A stretch of 17,305 bases of DNA, from positions 1 through 17,305 of the forward strand of contig PXDW01000032.1 of the NCBI GenBank assembly GCA_003564925.1, read 5' to 3'. The notes under the pieces were generated by a model, which did not search any database, had not been told where the DNA came from, and saw nothing but the letters and a program-made list of their open reading frames with translations. Of this stretch, positions 1 to 6,499 are shown piece by piece (the stretch's first letter is position 1; each line of letters opens with the position of its first letter). Source of the stretch: Candidatus Woesearchaeota archaeon. Its GTDB lineage: Archaea; Nanobdellota; Nanobdellia; Woesearchaeales; PXDW01. The translations under genes were made by a program, and so were the position numbers.

Positions 1-1014
1 TATTGTTTCTAATAAGCCCAAAAGTTTATTTTCAGAATAACTTTCTGTGAAATAATAAAATATCTTATCTTCTGGTGTGTGAGGAAAAATACTGGGCAAC
101 ATTAATACAGTAAAAGAGTAATCAGCATCTGGCAATTCCTCTATTGTTTTAATTAACCCATTATAGTTAGGTTTAATTAAAAAGTCGTCTCTTTTTTCAT
201 TTATATCAATATTTATATCCTCGCTGTTTACCATAACAATCTTTTCTAGATTAGATTTGTTCTCAAGGAATTGATAATAATTAACTAATTGTTTGTTCAT
301 TCTATCAACATAATCCCCATCTAAATGCCTTACTAAAGTACTTATTAGAACAGCGTTAAACTTCGCCATATGTTCTGGTGTGTCTTTTGGGTCTAAAGGA
401 TTGCTTGAGCTTCTATGAACTGTTTGTCCTTGTTCATTTACATAGGTTATGGGCTCTCCTGTTTTTTTGCTGATAAAAGGCAAATCGTTTCCATTTTTGT
501 CCTTGCCGGTAATTTCTTCCAAGTTAGAAAAACCATCTCCGTCTGCATCATAAGGGTCTTCTGCTTCTGATAATTTTTTCAGTAATGCATCCGCTGTTTT
601 ATTGTCAAACTCTAATCCGTGAAAGCCTTTAACATATTCTATTTTTTCATTTGGATTGTAATAAGTGTTAAGATACTCATTGTCAAAAAGGTATTGTATC
701 ATCATGAATTCTTTTCTTATATTTGATACCTCAGAAAGATAATTTATTTTCTGCTCTTCATTATCAAAGTAATTTAATTCATTTTCTATCTTATTCCTTA
801 ACTCAATATTCTCAATTTTTTCAAGTTCTAGTTCTAATTCAGATTTCTCTATAACTGGCTGTGTTTTTTCTGTTTGATATGTTTGTGTTGTTGGTGTTGT
901 ATTGTTTACTTCTTCACTTATATTGACTGGCTGTGCTCTGCAGCTAAAAAGAGTTCCTGCTGCTAATGTTGCTATAGAAGAATAAATACCGATCTTAGTT
1001 TTTAATGACACCAT
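1..1014 (-). CDS. Putative secreted lipoprotein with Ca-loop motif (C-terminus beyond window)
   Basis: Reading from an ATG at 1014, the frame stays open for 338 codons to the window edge, so the C-terminus is missing. The N-terminus has Lys4 and Lys6, a hydrophobic stretch at residues 9-24, then Cys25 in the context TLFSC, which resembles a lipobox. A Thr/Gln/Pro-rich linker (30-55) and a Glu-rich helical stretch (57-105) follow. Residues 153-167 (DPYDADGDGFSNLEE) form a calcium-binding loop of the thrombospondin-type-3/EF-hand kind, with a second partial element near 205-213 (NPLDPKDTP). The rest is not recognised. A TATA-like box lies about 25 nt before the ATG, so it probably has its own leaderless transcript although scpB ends only 31 nt upstream. 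Likely membrane-anchored outside the cell. The family is unknown; the lipoprotein call is an inference. Confidence 0.7.
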   Translation of the reverse strand, partial: MVSLKTKIGIYSSIATLAAGTLFSCRAQPVNISEEVNNTTPTTQTYQTEKTQPVIEKSELELELEKIENIELRNKIENELNYFDNEEQKINYLSEVSNIRKEFMMIQYLFDNEYLNTYYNPNEKIEYVKGFHGLEFDNKTADALLKKLSEAEDPYDADGDGFSNLEEITGKDKNGNDLPFISKKTGEPITYVNEQGQTVHRSSSNPLDPKDTPEHMAKFNAVLISTLVRHLDGDYVDRMNKQLVNYYQFLENKSNLEKIVMVNSEDINIDINEKRDDFLIKPNYNGLIKTIEELPDADYSFTVLMLPSIFPHTPEDKIFYYFTESYSENKLLGLLETI

Positions 1015-1033
1015 TTACAAGAAAACAAACTAA

Positions 1034-1044
1034 TTATATTTAAA
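1034..1044 (-). promoter_or_regulatory. TATA box for the lipoprotein gene
   Basis: The minus strand reads TTTAAATATAA, centred about 25 nt before the ATG at 1014. This is the archaeal BoxA spacing for a leaderless mRNA. It lies just past the scpB stop codon. Confidence 0.5.
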
Positions 1045-1045
1045 G

Positions 1046-1990
1046 CTAATTATCTTTTTTATCTTCTTCAGAAACTTTCTCAATGTCTTCTTTATTTTTA
1101 ATATCCTCAGATTGCTTTTCTTCAGGGCTGGTTTCGTCCTTAGCAGCTTTTGAATCGCTTATATTATCCTGCTCTATTTTATCTTGTGCTTCAGGCTCAG
1201 CAATAGTTTGATCATCTTCTTTTGATTGGATATCATCTTCAAACTTATCTTTTCCTTCATCAAGACTTTTCTCTGTTTTTTCTTCTTCAACTTTAGTTTC
1301 GTCTGCTTCCAAAGCCTCTATAATTTCTTTCTCTTCTTCCATTTCCTTCTTTTGCTTAATGAGTAATTTTTCCTGCTCTTCCCTAGACTTCTTAACATTT
1401 GCCCTTATTTCTTCAAGGGACTCTTCAACACTTTTTTCTTTCTTATCTTGCTTTTTAGCTATGTCTTCAATCTTTTTAACTTGGCTTTCTTCAGCTTTTT
1501 TCTCAACTTCTTCAAACTTATTTTTTATATCTTCTTTGTTTCTTATGTCAAAGTATTCATAGAATTTTGGGGCGAGCTTTATTTTATAAGAGCGCCCGAA
1601 CTTTTCCTTGACAATAAATCCAGATTCCTTTAATTCTGATATATGGTCATATGCTTTATTTGATCTTATGCCTATAACTTCTGATTGAAGAACAGGCGCT
1701 TTCCATGCGATAACAGCAAGGGTTTCCATAACAGACTTATTTATTTCAGTGTCTTCAACAACTTTGCTTACTATTCCCATATATTTTTCTTTTATTGTGA
1801 ATCTATATCCATTTTTTTCTTCTAATACAATTAAGCTTGTTTCTTTGTGCCTTTCCTGAAGCTCTTCAATAGAATTTTTTATGCTTTCTTTGTCATTAAT
1901 ACCAATAACTTCCTCTATTTCTTCTATAGCCATAATTTTTGCTGCTGAAAAAAGCAATGCTTCAATCTTGTTGGTTAGGTCTTCAATCAT
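1046..1990 (-). CDS. scpB: ScpB-like chromosome segregation protein with long charged tail
   Basis: Residues 1-150 match the ScpB family, the winged-helix partner of the SMC-kleisin complex that organises chromosomes. There are two winged-helix units, about 1-75 and 84-148; the second carries ETLAVIAWKAPVLQSEVIGIR, the family's ETLAIIAY-x-P...EI-x-xIR signature. After residue 150 comes a tail of about 165 residues made almost only of Glu, Asp, Lys, Ser and Gln, probably disordered or coiled-coil. Usual ScpB proteins are about 170-200 residues, so this is much longer. The ATG overlaps the stop codon of the upstream winged-helix gene as ATGA (1987-1990), implying translational coupling. No ScpA kleisin with its usual N-terminal motif is visible in the window. 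The domain call is firm; the role of the tail is unknown. Confidence 0.85.
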   Translation of the reverse strand: MIEDLTNKIEALLFSAAKIMAIEEIEEVIGINDKESIKNSIEELQERHKETSLIVLEEKNGYRFTIKEKYMGIVSKVVEDTEINKSVMETLAVIAWKAPVLQSEVIGIRSNKAYDHISELKESGFIVKEKFGRSYKIKLAPKFYEYFDIRNKEDIKNKFEEVEKKAEESQVKKIEDIAKKQDKKEKSVEESLEEIRANVKKSREEQEKLLIKQKKEMEEEKEIIEALEADETKVEEEKTEKSLDEGKDKFEDDIQSKEDDQTIAEPEAQDKIEQDNISDSKAAKDETSPEEKQSEDIKNKEDIEKVSEEDKKDN

Positions 1991-2577
1991 TTCAATTCAT
2001 ATTTCTTGGATTTGATTTTTATTCTTTTTTCTTCCAACATTATTCTCAATATGTCATCTATCTTTTCAGCTGGCAATCCAACTCTTTTGGCTATTTCTTC
2101 TTTTGTTTTTGGACCGGACTCTAAAATAACTACAATCATATTTCTAAGAAGAACAGAATTATTTTTGATTAACAACGAGTTCCTTGACTTATATTGCTTC
2201 AAAGCCATATCCACACTATGAAGTCTGGCCTGAAGATCATTTAAAAAAGATGAAAATTCTCTTGATTTGTACTTTATATTATCAGGCTCTACTATTTCTA
2301 TGCTCGAAGGCATATAATCAAAACAGAAAAAAACCAATTCTTCACTATTTTTTACCAACGCCTCTATATCAACAAAAATACTAAATAGATCTTCTTGTTT
2401 TTTTGGTTCAGAAAATTCTTCATTAAGTATTATTATCTTTTTATTTTCTTTTAATTTTTTTACATAGTCTTTTATGGTTTTTTCAACATGTTCAACAGGC
2501 TTTCCTAAAACCTCTATTATACTATTGAAATGAATAAAACCAGCATCAATTTTCTCTCTTATTTCCTGTTCTTTCAT
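1987..2577 (-). CDS. Winged-helix protein coupled to scpB (function unknown)
   Basis: 196 residues from the ATG at 2577; a TTG four codons upstream is less likely. The N-terminal 45 residues look like a small helix-turn-helix unit ending in KKIIIL. A middle section (about 50-110) of mixed character follows. The last 55 residues read as a clear winged helix, with KTKEEIAKRVGLPAEKIDDI as recognition region and a basic KIKSKKYELK wing. It overlaps the preceding surface-protein gene by 32 nt and shares ATGA with scpB. Position suggests work with ScpB, perhaps as a divergent kleisin/ScpA stand-in, since ScpA also ends in a winged helix; the usual ScpA N-terminal motif is not seen, so this is only a hypothesis. 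A transcription regulator is the alternative. Confidence 0.75.
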   Translation of the reverse strand: MKEQEIREKIDAGFIHFNSIIEVLGKPVEHVEKTIKDYVKKLKENKKIIILNEEFSEPKKQEDLFSIFVDIEALVKNSEELVFFCFDYMPSSIEIVEPDNIKYKSREFSSFLNDLQARLHSVDMALKQYKSRNSLLIKNNSVLLRNMIVVILESGPKTKEEIAKRVGLPAEKIDDILRIMLEEKRIKIKSKKYELK

Positions 2578-3949
2578 TTTTAAATACAACTACCAAAACA
2601 ATCAAAGTTAAACTTGTTAAAATAAAGTACTTTATAAGTTTTTTTGATTTTTCTGAACTTGACTCGTAATCAAAAACGTCATAGTTAAATTCAGTTATTT
2701 CTTCCTTATATTCTTCAATCTCTATCTGGTTTATATTAATTTCGGAATCTAACTGCTCCAAAAGCTGGATATTTTCTTGTTTTTCTTCTTCTTGGAATAA
2801 TTCTTTTCTATTATTTATTGTTATTTCTTCTCTTATCTCTTTTTCTGTTTTTAAATTATCTTGTTTCAATTTTACTTTTATATTATAGTCTCCGTCTTTG
2901 GCTTCAACTACAATGTCTTTAAGCTCAACAATCATCGATTCATGCGCATCTATCTTAATTGCCCTTTTGTTGTGTTCCCTGCTTTCAGAATAGCATCTAT
3001 TCCCTCTGTATATATAACTCCATATTTCAAATTCATGTCTGTTATTGTTATTGTTCTCTATTAATACCTTAATGCTAAAAGATTCACCAACATTTATATT
3101 CCTTGGCAAATCTATAAATTCCATTTCAGCTTTTCTTGATACTGGCTTTTTTTGATCTTCGCAACTGCATTCAGGACAAACATCTTTAGGTTTTTCTTCC
3201 CCTTTTATTATGACTAATTTTTCATAGTAATTATCGTTTTTATTTGAGTCATTACAGGCAATGTAGGTTATGTTGGCTATTAATTTCAAAACTTCCACCT
3301 TTGTTTCTATTCTCGGAGTATAAGATTTCTTGTTAAGATTTGTTGTTTTATGTGGGTTTCTGAAAATATTTCCAAATAAATCTTCAACCCAATATTCTAT
3401 CTCATAATTGTAAAGCGTGTTGCTAAGCCTATGCCTAAATTCAATTTTTTCACCACTTTGATAAATAAATTTAGGAATTTCGATTGTTAAGGAAACATTA
3501 CAGGGAATATCCAAAGTAGAAATGACTGTGAAATTTTTACATTCATGGTTGTTTTCAAAGTTAGACTCATTAACTGAAGAATTAATTATTCTTCCACATA
3601 TAACATAATCTCCAATTTTATCAAAGAAATAATCCCCAGTTCTTGCGCTCGTATGAGAGTTTACAACAATATCAAAAATATCTTCTTTAGCCAAAGAGCC
3701 GTTCTTTGTAATATTGTAGTAGACAGAAACAAAAATCTGCTCTGTTTTTCCTCTTGTGTGGTTTAAGTTAGTAATTCTGAATAAATTATTATATGAATTA
3801 TCTACATTTACTTTTTCATCTATAATGGCCTCTAACTTTAAATCATGGAAATATTCTTGAGTTTGGTTATGCTCTTTAGTTTCATTATCCGAGATGACTA
3901 CATCTACAAATGCCAAAAAAATAAGAGCAACAATTATTATTTTTTTCAT
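2546..3949 (-). CDS. Cell-surface protein: signal peptide, Ig-like domains, C-terminal membrane anchor
   Basis: 467 residues. A signal peptide (1-20) is followed by two beta-rich regions, about 35-250 and 273-378, with the spacing of CARDB/Ig-like extracellular domains (for example NVGESFSIKVLIENN). Between them is a cysteine cluster, CPECSC, at 258-263. An acidic coiled-coil stretch (383-425) leads to one transmembrane helix (about 440-456) and a short basic tail, giving an N-outside topology. I count at least ten N-x-S/T sequons in the first 235 residues (for example N22, N28, N63, N79, N83, N123, N127, N139, N151, N226), as expected for an archaeal glycoprotein. A TATA-like element lies about 27 nt before the ATG. 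Its 3' end overlaps the start of the winged-helix gene by 32 nt. An adhesin or S-layer-associated role is an inference. Confidence 0.8.
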   Translation of the reverse strand: MKKIIIVALIFLAFVDVVISDNETKEHNQTQEYFHDLKLEAIIDEKVNVDNSYNNLFRITNLNHTRGKTEQIFVSVYYNITKNGSLAKEDIFDIVVNSHTSARTGDYFFDKIGDYVICGRIINSSVNESNFENNHECKNFTVISTLDIPCNVSLTIEIPKFIYQSGEKIEFRHRLSNTLYNYEIEYWVEDLFGNIFRNPHKTTNLNKKSYTPRIETKVEVLKLIANITYIACNDSNKNDNYYEKLVIIKGEEKPKDVCPECSCEDQKKPVSRKAEMEFIDLPRNINVGESFSIKVLIENNNNNRHEFEIWSYIYRGNRCYSESREHNKRAIKIDAHESMIVELKDIVVEAKDGDYNIKVKLKQDNLKTEKEIREEITINNRKELFQEEEKQENIQLLEQLDSEININQIEIEEYKEEITEFNYDVFDYESSSEKSKKLIKYFILTSLTLIVLVVVFKNERTGNKREN

Positions 3950-3970
3950 AAACCAAGAACTAAAACAATC

Positions 3971-3980
3971 ATTTAATAAG
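3971..3980 (-). promoter_or_regulatory. TATA box for the surface-protein gene
   Basis: The minus strand reads CTTATTAAAT, about 27 nt before the ATG at 3949. The spacing fits a leaderless transcript. Confidence 0.4.
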
Positions 3981-4060
3981 TTTGTTTTTTTAATTGAATA
4001 ATATCCATAACAGAAGAATCTTTTTCTATATCTAAGAAAATAGCAATATCCCAGGCGGAT

Positions 4061-4564
4061 TTATTTTAATTTTATTATCTCGCCTTCGTCTTTTTCAGTA
4101 CTATAAACAGCAATTGTTTTTTTGCCTGTTGTTTCAGACCCACATATCCCGGAAGCGGCTCCAGGATTTATATGCAGTGTTTTTCCTTTCCTTTCTATAA
4201 TTGATATATGGGTATGCCCTGAAAAAACAGCATCATATTTTTCAGAATCAACAATACAATCAAGCAAAGATTTAGAATCCCCGTGATATACTATTATGTT
4301 TTTGTTTCCAAACTTAAGCTCAGCAACTTTATCATGGAATTTCACATTTCCTTTTTTCTTCATAATCCTAAATACATCTCCTTCGTTGTTTCCAAAAACA
4401 GAAATAACTTTGCAGTTAAGCCCATTAAATATTTCTATCATAAAAGGAGAGACCCAGTCGCCGCAATGAACAACAAAATCAACTTTTCTTCTATTGAATT
4501 CTTTTACAGCTTCCAATAAGGAAGGGATATCATCATGCGTATCCGATATTATTCCTATTAACAT
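4061..4564 (-). CDS. MJ0936/YfcE-type metallophosphoesterase
   Basis: 167 residues, the normal length for the small YfcE/MJ0936 phosphodiesterase family. All calcineurin-like metal-site motifs are present in order: SDTHDD (Asp8, His10), HCGDW (Asp36), FGNNE (Asn59), YHGD (His94) and SGHTH (His117, His119). Related enzymes are two-metal phosphodiesterases active on model substrates such as bis-p-nitrophenyl phosphate; the natural substrate is usually unknown. The third motif reads GNNEGD where many relatives have GNxD. The protein has no signal peptide and should be cytosolic. A TATA box sits 26 nt before the ATG, and the gene diverges from the coiled-coil operon that starts at 4675. Confidence 0.9.
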   Translation of the reverse strand: MLIGIISDTHDDIPSLLEAVKEFNRRKVDFVVHCGDWVSPFMIEIFNGLNCKVISVFGNNEGDVFRIMKKKGNVKFHDKVAELKFGNKNIIVYHGDSKSLLDCIVDSEKYDAVFSGHTHISIIERKGKTLHINPGAASGICGSETTGKKTIAVYSTEKDEGEIIKLK

Positions 4565-4585
4565 GTTTTTTTATTGAACTTTTGA

Positions 4586-4595
4586 GTATATATAC
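4586..4595 (-). promoter_or_regulatory. TATA box for the phosphodiesterase gene
   Basis: The palindromic element GTATATATAC is centred 26 nt before the ATG at 4564, ideal for a leaderless archaeal transcript. Confidence 0.6.
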
Positions 4596-4629
4596 CTTTG
4601 CCTTTTATTATTTACTTTAAAAATAGAAA

Positions 4630-4639
4630 CTTTTAATAA
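4630..4639 (+). promoter_or_regulatory. TATA box and Shine-Dalgarno for the coiled-coil operon
   Basis: CTTTTAATAA at 4630-4639 is the likely BoxA, predicting a start near 4660. The short leader then carries a strong Shine-Dalgarno sequence GAGGTGA at 4664-4670, four bases before the ATG at 4675. Confidence 0.5.
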
Positions 4640-4674
4640 TGAGTCTATTCTTTAAATAAGCAAGAGGTGAGTAT

Positions 4675-5352
4675 ATGGGATTATTTGGCAGTGTAAAGGG
4701 AAAAAAATCAGTTCCTTTAAAGAGTTCTTCTGGTTTAGGTGCCGGAGTTAGTTTACCCTCTTCTGAAAAAAGGGTCGCAAACCCCATCCCCAAGCCTCCG
4801 GAAATTAAAAAGGCTCCAGAAGATTTGCCTAAGTTCCCTGTGGACATGTCTGGAAAACATCAGAATAATCAAAATACACAATTTAAATCTTATAATACTA
4901 CACAACCCAAGGAACTACCAAGATTAGAATCAGAAAAATCTTTTAAAAATTTTGTATCTTCAGATCCTAGCAAACCATTCTTTCCAGAATTTGAAGAAGA
5001 AGATTCCTCAGAGCTTCCTAAGCCAACACCTTTAAGAAAAATTGAAAAAGATCTCAAATCATCAAGATTGTTTGAAGAAAAGACGAAACCAATAGATAAA
5101 AAGGCTCATTTTGAGTTGCACAATGAAATAAGGAGGCCTTTATTTATAAGGACTGATCAATATAAGGATGTAAGAGAGAATACAATCGAACTGAAGAAAA
5201 ATCTGGAAGAAATAGATGAAACATATTATAGGATAGATAATCTTATGCAAGAACAAGAATCTGAATTTAATATTTTTAAAAAATCTCTCGAGGATATCCA
5301 AAGGAAATTAATTTATGTAGATAAGACAATATTTGAAAAAGGTGGTGAATAA
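4675..5352 (+). CDS. Pro-rich protein with C-terminal coiled-coil module (triad gene A)
   Basis: 225 residues, family not recognised. Residues 1-150 are low-complexity, rich in Pro, Ser, Lys and Glu, and look disordered. There is no signal peptide despite the glycine-rich start MGLFGSVKGKK. The last 70 residues (about 154-223) form a helical coiled-coil module that begins PLFIRTDQYKDV and ends YVDKTIFE. This module aligns without gaps over 67 positions with the next gene product (19 identities counted by eye) and more weakly with the third. The start is set by the strong GAGGTGA Shine-Dalgarno at 4664-4670. It is followed after one base by triad gene B. A scaffold with a flexible arm and an oligomerising tail is a reasonable reading, but function is unknown. 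Confidence 0.8.
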   Translation: MGLFGSVKGKKSVPLKSSSGLGAGVSLPSSEKRVANPIPKPPEIKKAPEDLPKFPVDMSGKHQNNQNTQFKSYNTTQPKELPRLESEKSFKNFVSSDPSKPFFPEFEEEDSSELPKPTPLRKIEKDLKSSRLFEEKTKPIDKKAHFELHNEIRRPLFIRTDQYKDVRENTIELKKNLEEIDETYYRIDNLMQEQESEFNIFKKSLEDIQRKLIYVDKTIFEKGGE

Positions 5353-5353
5353 A

Positions 5354-5581
5354 ATGGTTGAAGGAATGCCTGTTTTTATCAAAGTTGATGAATATAAGGA
5401 CATTATAGATATGATTGAGCTTACACAGGAAAAAGTCAAAGAATCAAGGGCTTTGCTCGAAAAAATAAACGAGCTGAAGGCTGAAGAAGATGCTGAGCTT
5501 GAGTTATGGAGCAACAGCTTAAATGTTGTGGACAAAAAGCTTGATTTTATTGACAGGTCTTTATTTGAGCCAAGATATTAA
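5354..5581 (+). CDS. Small coiled-coil protein, paralogous module (triad gene B)
   Basis: 75 residues from the ATG at 5354. This start is preferred over in-frame codons upstream because GGTGGTGA at 5341-5348 is a good Shine-Dalgarno, and gene A stops one base earlier. The protein is almost only the shared module: PVFIKVDEYKDI at the start, a Glu/Lys-rich amphipathic helix in the middle, and DFIDRSLFE at the end. It has no membrane segment and no cysteine. Gene C starts one base after its stop, so the three are almost certainly co-transcribed. The likely role is to pair with the homologous tail of gene A and perhaps gene C in a hetero-oligomer; this is inferred from paralogy and tight linkage. 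Confidence 0.8.
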   Translation: MVEGMPVFIKVDEYKDIIDMIELTQEKVKESRALLEKINELKAEEDAELELWSNSLNVVDKKLDFIDRSLFEPRY

Positions 5582-5582
5582 A

Positions 5583-5969
5583 ATGCATAAAAAAGAAGAA
5601 ATCAATGATGAACAGTTTTTTGTAGGGATATCAGGAACAAAAGACTTAAGAAGAAATTTATTAGAGAGTTCAAGGGAAGTTGTCCATTCTTTACAGTCTT
5701 ACGAAAAAATCAGTGAAATAAGAGAAGAAAAATTAAGGAGAATAAGGCAGTTTAAGACAGTTATTGAAGAATTAAAGCTTCTTATTTCAAAATTAAATGA
5801 GTCTGTTCCACAAGTCAGGATAAAACAGCCTGTTTCCAAAAATGACTTTAAACTGCCAAAAAAGAAGAAAGAGCCTGTTTCCAAAAAAAGAAAAGATGAA
5901 ATAGAAGAAATGAGAGAACTTGAAGAAGATCTTTCCAAAATAGAAGGGCGATTGGCACAGTTAAAATAG
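5583..5969 (+). CDS. Basic coiled-coil protein, divergent module (triad gene C)
   Basis: 128 residues from the ATG at 5583, one base after gene B stops; an upstream in-frame start would overlap gene B deeply and is less likely. Residues about 11-76 (QFFVGISGTKDL onward) can be aligned without gaps to the gene A module with about 11 identities, so it looks like a third, more divergent copy. A strongly basic linker with a repeated PVSK (about 80-108) follows, then a second short coiled-coil (EIEEMRELEEDLSKIEGRL). It has no membrane segment, and its family is not recognised. The lysine-rich linker could contact nucleic acid or an acidic partner such as the Glu-rich parts of gene A; this is speculation. 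Confidence 0.75.
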   Translation: MHKKEEINDEQFFVGISGTKDLRRNLLESSREVVHSLQSYEKISEIREEKLRRIRQFKTVIEELKLLISKLNESVPQVRIKQPVSKNDFKLPKKKKEPVSKKRKDEIEEMRELEEDLSKIEGRLAQLK

Positions 5970-5983
5970 ATATAATACATAAA

Positions 5984-5995
5984 CTTTTTAAAATA
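5984..5995 (+). promoter_or_regulatory. Probable TATA box for tRNA-Leu(CAA)
   Basis: CTTTTTAAAATA lies about 30 nt before the mature 5' end of the tRNA at 6021. A T-rich stretch at 5999-6008 could also end transcription of the coiled-coil operon. Confidence 0.4.
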
Positions 5996-6020
5996 ATTAT
6001 TTTTTCTTATAATATTATTT

Positions 6021-6158
6021 GCGGGGATGCCGGAGCGGCCAAACGGGATAGACTCAAGGCATTTGAGTGTTGAGTGCTCATAAGAGTGCGATGAAAGAAC
6101 CATTTGTAAGCCATCTATTGGCTTAGTGCCTACGGGGGTTCGAATCCTCCTCCCCGCA
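6021..6158 (+). tRNA. tRNA-Leu(CAA) with 54-nt intron
   Basis: The acceptor arms GCGGGGA (6021-6027) and TCCCCGC (6151-6157) pair perfectly, and A73 is at 6158; CCA is not encoded. The D stem is CCG/CGG, the long variable arm has stem GGC/GCC (class II tRNA), and the T arm is GGGGG-TTCGAAT-CCTCC. Anticodon stem ATAGA (6048-6052) pairs with TCTAT (6114-6118). The loop reads C-T-CAA-G up to 6058 and resumes with A at 6113, which places an intron at the canonical 37/38 site (6059-6112). Anticodon CAA plus the class II arm gives leucine. The spliced length is 84 nt. A bulge-helix-bulge can be drawn at the junctions only with mismatches (three of four central pairs), so it would be a relaxed type. 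Confidence 0.88.
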
Positions 6159-6160
6159 TC

Positions 6161-6180
6161 ATTTTCTTTTAAAATTTATT
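6161..6180 (+). terminator. T-rich tract after tRNA-Leu(CAA)
   Basis: TTTTCTTTT, followed by more T-rich sequence, starts three bases after the tRNA. Archaeal RNA polymerase terminates at such tracts, and the gene that follows is on the opposite strand. Confidence 0.4.
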
Positions 6181-6193
6181 TTAACTTTTAAGT

Positions 6194-6397
6194 TCATCCG
6201 GTAACTTCTATGGTGTCTTTGTCAATATAAATAATGATACCTTCAGTTTCTAAAGTTTCAATTGCTTTCATAACATCTTTTCTTGAAATGTTCTCTTCGA
6301 CGCTTAGGCTAACAACTTCATTGATATTGATAATATTACCGAACTCTTTCCTAAGTTTAAGAATTATTCTTTTTACAGTTTGAATATCTTCATCCAT
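6194..6397 (-). CDS. Small stand-alone winged-helix protein, resembling an MCM C-terminal wing
   Basis: 67 residues from the ATG at 6397 (MDEDIQTV...). This start has a TATA box 28 nt upstream, so the in-frame extension beyond it is rejected. The whole protein is one winged helix: helix 1 VKRIILKLRKEFG, a middle helix INEVVSLSVEENI, recognition helix RKDVMKAIETLETEGI, then a short beta wing IIYIDKDTIEV. The sequence pattern is like the C-terminal winged helix of archaeal MCM helicases, but no MCM ATPase is attached or nearby. It could regulate transcription or bind a replication protein. The MCM likeness is by eye only. Confidence 0.65.
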   Translation of the reverse strand: MDEDIQTVKRIILKLRKEFGNIININEVVSLSVEENISRKDVMKAIETLETEGIIIYIDKDTIEVTG

Positions 6398-6418
6398 AAA
6401 ATTAAATAAGGAAAACAA

Positions 6419-6431
6419 GTTTATATATATT
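6419..6431 (-). promoter_or_regulatory. TATA box for the small winged-helix gene
   Basis: The minus strand reads AATATATATAAAC, centred 28 nt before the ATG at 6397, which supports that start and a leaderless mRNA. Confidence 0.55.
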
Positions 6432-6466
6432 TCTATTTGGATGTAAAAAATCAAAATTACCCAAAG

Positions 6467-6477
6467 ATTTTTATATC
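6467..6477 (+). promoter_or_regulatory. TATA box for the RNase J gene
   Basis: ATTTTTATATC is centred about 28 nt before the ATG at 6500. There is no Shine-Dalgarno, consistent with a leaderless transcript. Confidence 0.55.
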
Positions 6478-6499
6478 AACTAAATAATTCAATAGAAAA

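Noticed and set aside
1359..2384. Several plus-strand frames of 61-71 codons opposite scpB and the winged-helix gene
   Set aside because: All are Phe/Ser/Leu-rich mirrors of Glu/Lys-rich coding regions and have no promoter or ribosome site.
4617..4847. Minus-strand frame opposite the start of coiled-coil gene A
   Set aside because: It covers the divergent promoter region and the well-supported start of gene A with its Shine-Dalgarno, and its translation shows no family pattern.
5523..5582. Extended N-terminus for coiled-coil gene C
   Set aside because: It would overlap gene B by about 60 nt out of frame, and the added residues look like a reading-frame shadow (MLWTKSLILLTGLYLS). The ATG at 5583 follows the gene B stop by one base.
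6398..6454. N-terminal extension of the small winged-helix protein
   Set aside because: The extension would start upstream of the TATA box that is correctly spaced for the ATG at 6397, and it encodes AT-driven Phe/Ile-rich sequence.
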